A stretch of DNA of 64,000 nt from Amorphochlora amoebiformis (Eukaryota > Cercozoa > Chlorarachniophyceae). The position numbers and the translations under genes were made by a program. Positions within the stretch are counted from its first letter, which is position 1; the number at the start of each line of letters is the position of its first letter. Below are positions 1 through 64,000 of the stretch, piece by piece. The stretch is from assembly GCA_054601695.1 (NCBI GenBank), contig BAAHQB010000161.1:124001-188000 (forward strand), given 5' to 3'. The notes under the pieces are model-generated. The model was not told the origin of the DNA. It ran no database searches and saw nothing but the letters and a program-made list of their open reading frames with translations.

Positions 1-39165
<39,165 letters not shown>

Positions 39166-39640
39166 GCTACATTGGTATGCGTAAAATTACTATCCGAACT
39201 ACACTAGGAATCACAAACATCACAACCTAACCTAAACAAACTCTCTTTGATATTGTACGTAAGGTACACTTAGCGTAAGCTCGCAAAAATCACCTTAATC
39301 AACCCTAATCCACTGACCCTAGCCCTACCGTACCCTCCGAAACCAAATCCCTTCCTGTGGGACAGGCGTCTGGAGCTGCTCCAAGAGGAGTTCCGACGGT
39401 GTAAGGAAGGAGGGGAAGTCGATTTTCGCCTGGTTTGAATGTAAATTTCAAGTTAGAGCTTGGGCTTGTTTGGTTTATTTCCCATTATTTGAACTGTGAG
39501 GGCTTCGAGTGTTTTGTTGCTTCTGTGGGAAGGATTTTTGCGCACATGAGGTTTGTTTTATTGTTTTATACATGAAAAGCGCACCCTAAACCCTCAATTT
39601 TGAATTAAATTATGGTTAATCCTCTCTACTCTCAACCTCT
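39166..39640. other. Divergent intergenic region upstream of the kinesin start
   Basis: Non-repetitive sequence follows the kinesin start, with a few degenerate CCCTAA-like words near 39300. No exon, RNA gene or clear core promoter motif can be supported. It probably contains the kinesin promoter and 5' UTR. Confidence 0.4.
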
Positions 39641-39646
39641 GGATCG

Positions 39647-40232
39647 TCGTCGACTGCACAGAAGAGTTGCGTGAGAGTTCGGTTCGCACCAACATGGACG
39701 AGTACCTGGTCACATTTGCTTTCCGACGACTCGGAGAATGTGAGGACGATGACAAATCGACTGAGAATATAACCTTTACTTGCGAGGAATTATGAGATGA
39801 GGTGTAGACAAGAAGGAAAACGAAGCATAAAAGTGATGGATTGCACGCTGGATAGCGAGGGAACCCATCATGACGGTTGTGGAATAGCTTTCATAAGGGT
39901 TTTGCCGGTAGGAACGGAAGGAAACCGTCGTATAGTGCATGCGGCATGACATTTGGGGTATATACAGCTCGGATGGAGGAGAAAGTCACGGTTTTAATGT
40001 ACCGCGCGAAGACATCCTCCGGAATTGCTTTATCTCGGATTCTCGGGGGCTGTTTGGAGTGGAACTCGCGGTTTCCGAGCCTCTCCGCTCTCGTGGAGAC
40101 AATCCAAGTGACAATGACGAGCGGAGAAGCGCGGATTTCGACCTGATCGACGGCCTGTGCCGGCTAACGTTGGACCTGCGATCGGGCATTGGCGTTTCTG
40201 GGGACGCCCGCAGGACAAACAGTGTAGTTTAA
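39647..40232 (+). other. Unassigned GC-richer island with two open frames, possible small gene or remnant
   Basis: This stretch has no TA or telomeric repeats and looks coding in composition. An ORF at 39693 begins MDEYLVTFAFRRLGE and has a good donor-like GTGAGG just after it. An acceptor-like TATATACAG precedes 39970. Beyond that, two overlapping frames stay open, one ending at 40146 and one at 40232. The 40232 frame is acidic and arginine-rich (SRGLFGVELAVSEPLRSR). I do not recognise either product. It may be a real small gene, 5' sequence of the RBM18-like gene, or a transposon fragment. Confidence 0.25.
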
Positions 40233-40405
40233 CCTCCTGCAATGGCCTCGGTAGTATCTAACACAGGCACGATCCGCACGCTACACCACGTTACGTCACG
40301 TTAAATACATTAGTATTCCAATATAAACTGTCACGTCACGTTCTGTAACTAGTATTCTAAAATATCGGTCTTGTCACAAATCCGGACACGTGTCCGAGGA
40401 GGTGG

Positions 40406-45560
<5,155 letters not shown>

Positions 45561-45566
45561 TTAACA

Positions 45567-45616
<50 letters not shown>

Positions 45617-45681
45617 GTATATATATATATGTTATACCATACATATCTTTCTAGATGTATTAAGTATCCTACTAAGGTATA

Positions 45682-45778
<97 letters not shown>

Positions 45779-45992
45779 CATATATATATATATATAATAT
45801 ATATATATATATGATATATGTATATATATATATATAATATATACATAAATATATATGTATAGAAAATTATATATGGACAAATGTAACAAACAAGTGTATA
45901 TATATATCTGTAATACATGTATGTGCAAAGATATACTGCACACATATATATATATATATATATAATTAGAGTGTTTTCGGATACCAATAAGC

Positions 45993-46045
45993 CAAACCCT
46001 AACCCTAACCCTAACCCTAAACCAACCCTAACCCTAACCGTAGCC
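45993..46045 (+). repeat. CCCTAA telomere-type run in the convergent intergenic region
   Basis: A short run of CCCTAA units with one ACCA variant, downstream of both convergent genes. Confidence 0.92.
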
Positions 46046-46149
46046 TAACCAACACATCATTCTTTCTAATGGCTAGATTTCCTTGAATACACATAGGGGA
46101 AGAGAGAAGAGAAAGAGAGGGAGGAAAATACACATATATGCGCAAAATA

Positions 46150-46508
46150 TGACACCCACACTTTCAAAATTACTGACTTACGGTATTACAGGTTAGGTAC
46201 AAGCCTTACTAAGAAACCCCCGACACATGTAGCATATTACACCATGTGCACAGAGTAGGACTAGTAGATGTATGCCCGAGTCAGTAACAAATTTATCATG
46301 GAGTTCACTGAAGCCAATTAAACTAATTATATAAATTATAATACTTATTACTAGTTAGAGCCGTGATATATGCTAGAAGTAAAAATATGTAGATACTCGA
46401 CTATCACACGGTGTCTAGATAAAATTCTTTAAGTCGTTTTAGAGGTTTGGTCACGTGGTCAGCTCTCTTGCAAAGCTTGACCACCTTCGCGATTTAACTA
46501 CTAGAACT

Positions 46509-46520
<12 letters not shown>
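46150..46520 (+). mobile_element. Decayed Ty1/copia-like RNase H C-terminal fragment
   Basis: Several short stretches in different frames resemble the ordered landmarks at the end of copia polyproteins: LSWSS near 46300, YARSK then, after a one-base frame change, YVDTR (46370-46400), compare the family pattern ARSKHIDIR, and a CTCTTGCAAAGC word near 46470 comparable to codons of the LLTKA motif. Stops and frameshifts interrupt it and no terminal repeats were found. This is a non-functional relic if real. The resemblance is short and made by eye, so chance similarity remains possible. Confidence 0.4.
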
Positions 46521-46549
<29 letters not shown>

Positions 46550-46747
46550 TATCAATATATATCATCCATCCACGAGACTCGGCATCTAAGATCTAGAAGA
46601 TATCAATTATATCACATGACAATAATAACTTTATCGAAGCAAGGATCTTAGAATACTAGTCTGCTAGCAGAGTACAGCCTGACACACACACACATATATA
46701 ATATATATATACTAGATGCTGCTACTAGAGGTAGCCATTGAACTTGA

Positions 46748-64000
<17,253 letters not shown>

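Larger units (their letters stand above)
45561..46747. other. Convergent intergenic region between the RBM18-like gene and UBA5
   Basis: It holds TA arrays, a second copy of the acceptor-like ATATCTTTCTAG word at about 45643, a CCCTAA run near 45993-46045, a purine-rich stretch at 46093-46128 and the copia-like remnant at 46150-46520. No other exon was seen. Confidence 0.5.

Overview
This is intron-dominated nuclear DNA from a eukaryote. GT-AG introns saturated with (TA)n interrupt almost every coding stretch, and most exons are only 40-150 bp. Telomere-type (TTAGGG)n/(CCCTAA)n runs lie inside introns. The gene set (a kinesin motor, a tubulin-polyglutamylase-complex-like subunit, the UFM1-activating enzyme and an RRM protein) fits a microtubule-rich, probably flagellated, unicellular eukaryote. 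TTAGGG argues against the plant TTTAGGG type, but I cannot name the organism. Exons were found by translating both strands and testing splice phase by hand.

Layout. 1-39165 (minus): one gene for a kinesin with an N-terminal motor (exons from 39165 down to 32524) followed by a very long coiled-coil tail that runs off the left edge. The tail holds a run of roughly ten units of about 91 residues (13 heptads; 23654-19374), a single 588-bp exon (17904-18491), and about eight tandem copies of a 2-2.4 kb cassette of up to eight small exons (19279-787). 39166-40405: intergenic region with an unassigned GC-richer island. 40406-45560 (plus): RBM18-like RRM protein in ten exons. 45561-46747: convergent intergenic region with CCCTAA repeats and a decayed Ty1/copia-like fragment. 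46748-56950 (minus): UBA5, the E1 of UFMylation, about 20 exons ending in the conserved C-terminal helix. 56951-58180: divergent intergenic region with a solo-LTR-like element. 58181-62696 or beyond (plus): TPGS1-like protein. 62697-64000: TA repeats and short duplicated islands; no exon found.

Two themes run through the window. First, introns are made of simple repeats whose own sequence supplies the splice signals: GTATAT...ATATAG for TA introns, and GTAACCCTAACC...CCCTAG or ...ACCAG for telomeric-repeat introns. Two introns of the TPGS1-like gene are 50 and 57 nt of almost pure CCCTAA repeat. Second, small tandem duplications often span an exon-intron boundary, leaving partial exon copies in the intron. 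On a larger scale the same kind of process may have built the exon-cassette array of the kinesin tail.

The genes do not form an operon-like unit. Functionally, the kinesin and the TPGS1-like protein both point to microtubules or axonemes, UBA5 to UFM1 conjugation, and RBM18 to RNA binding.
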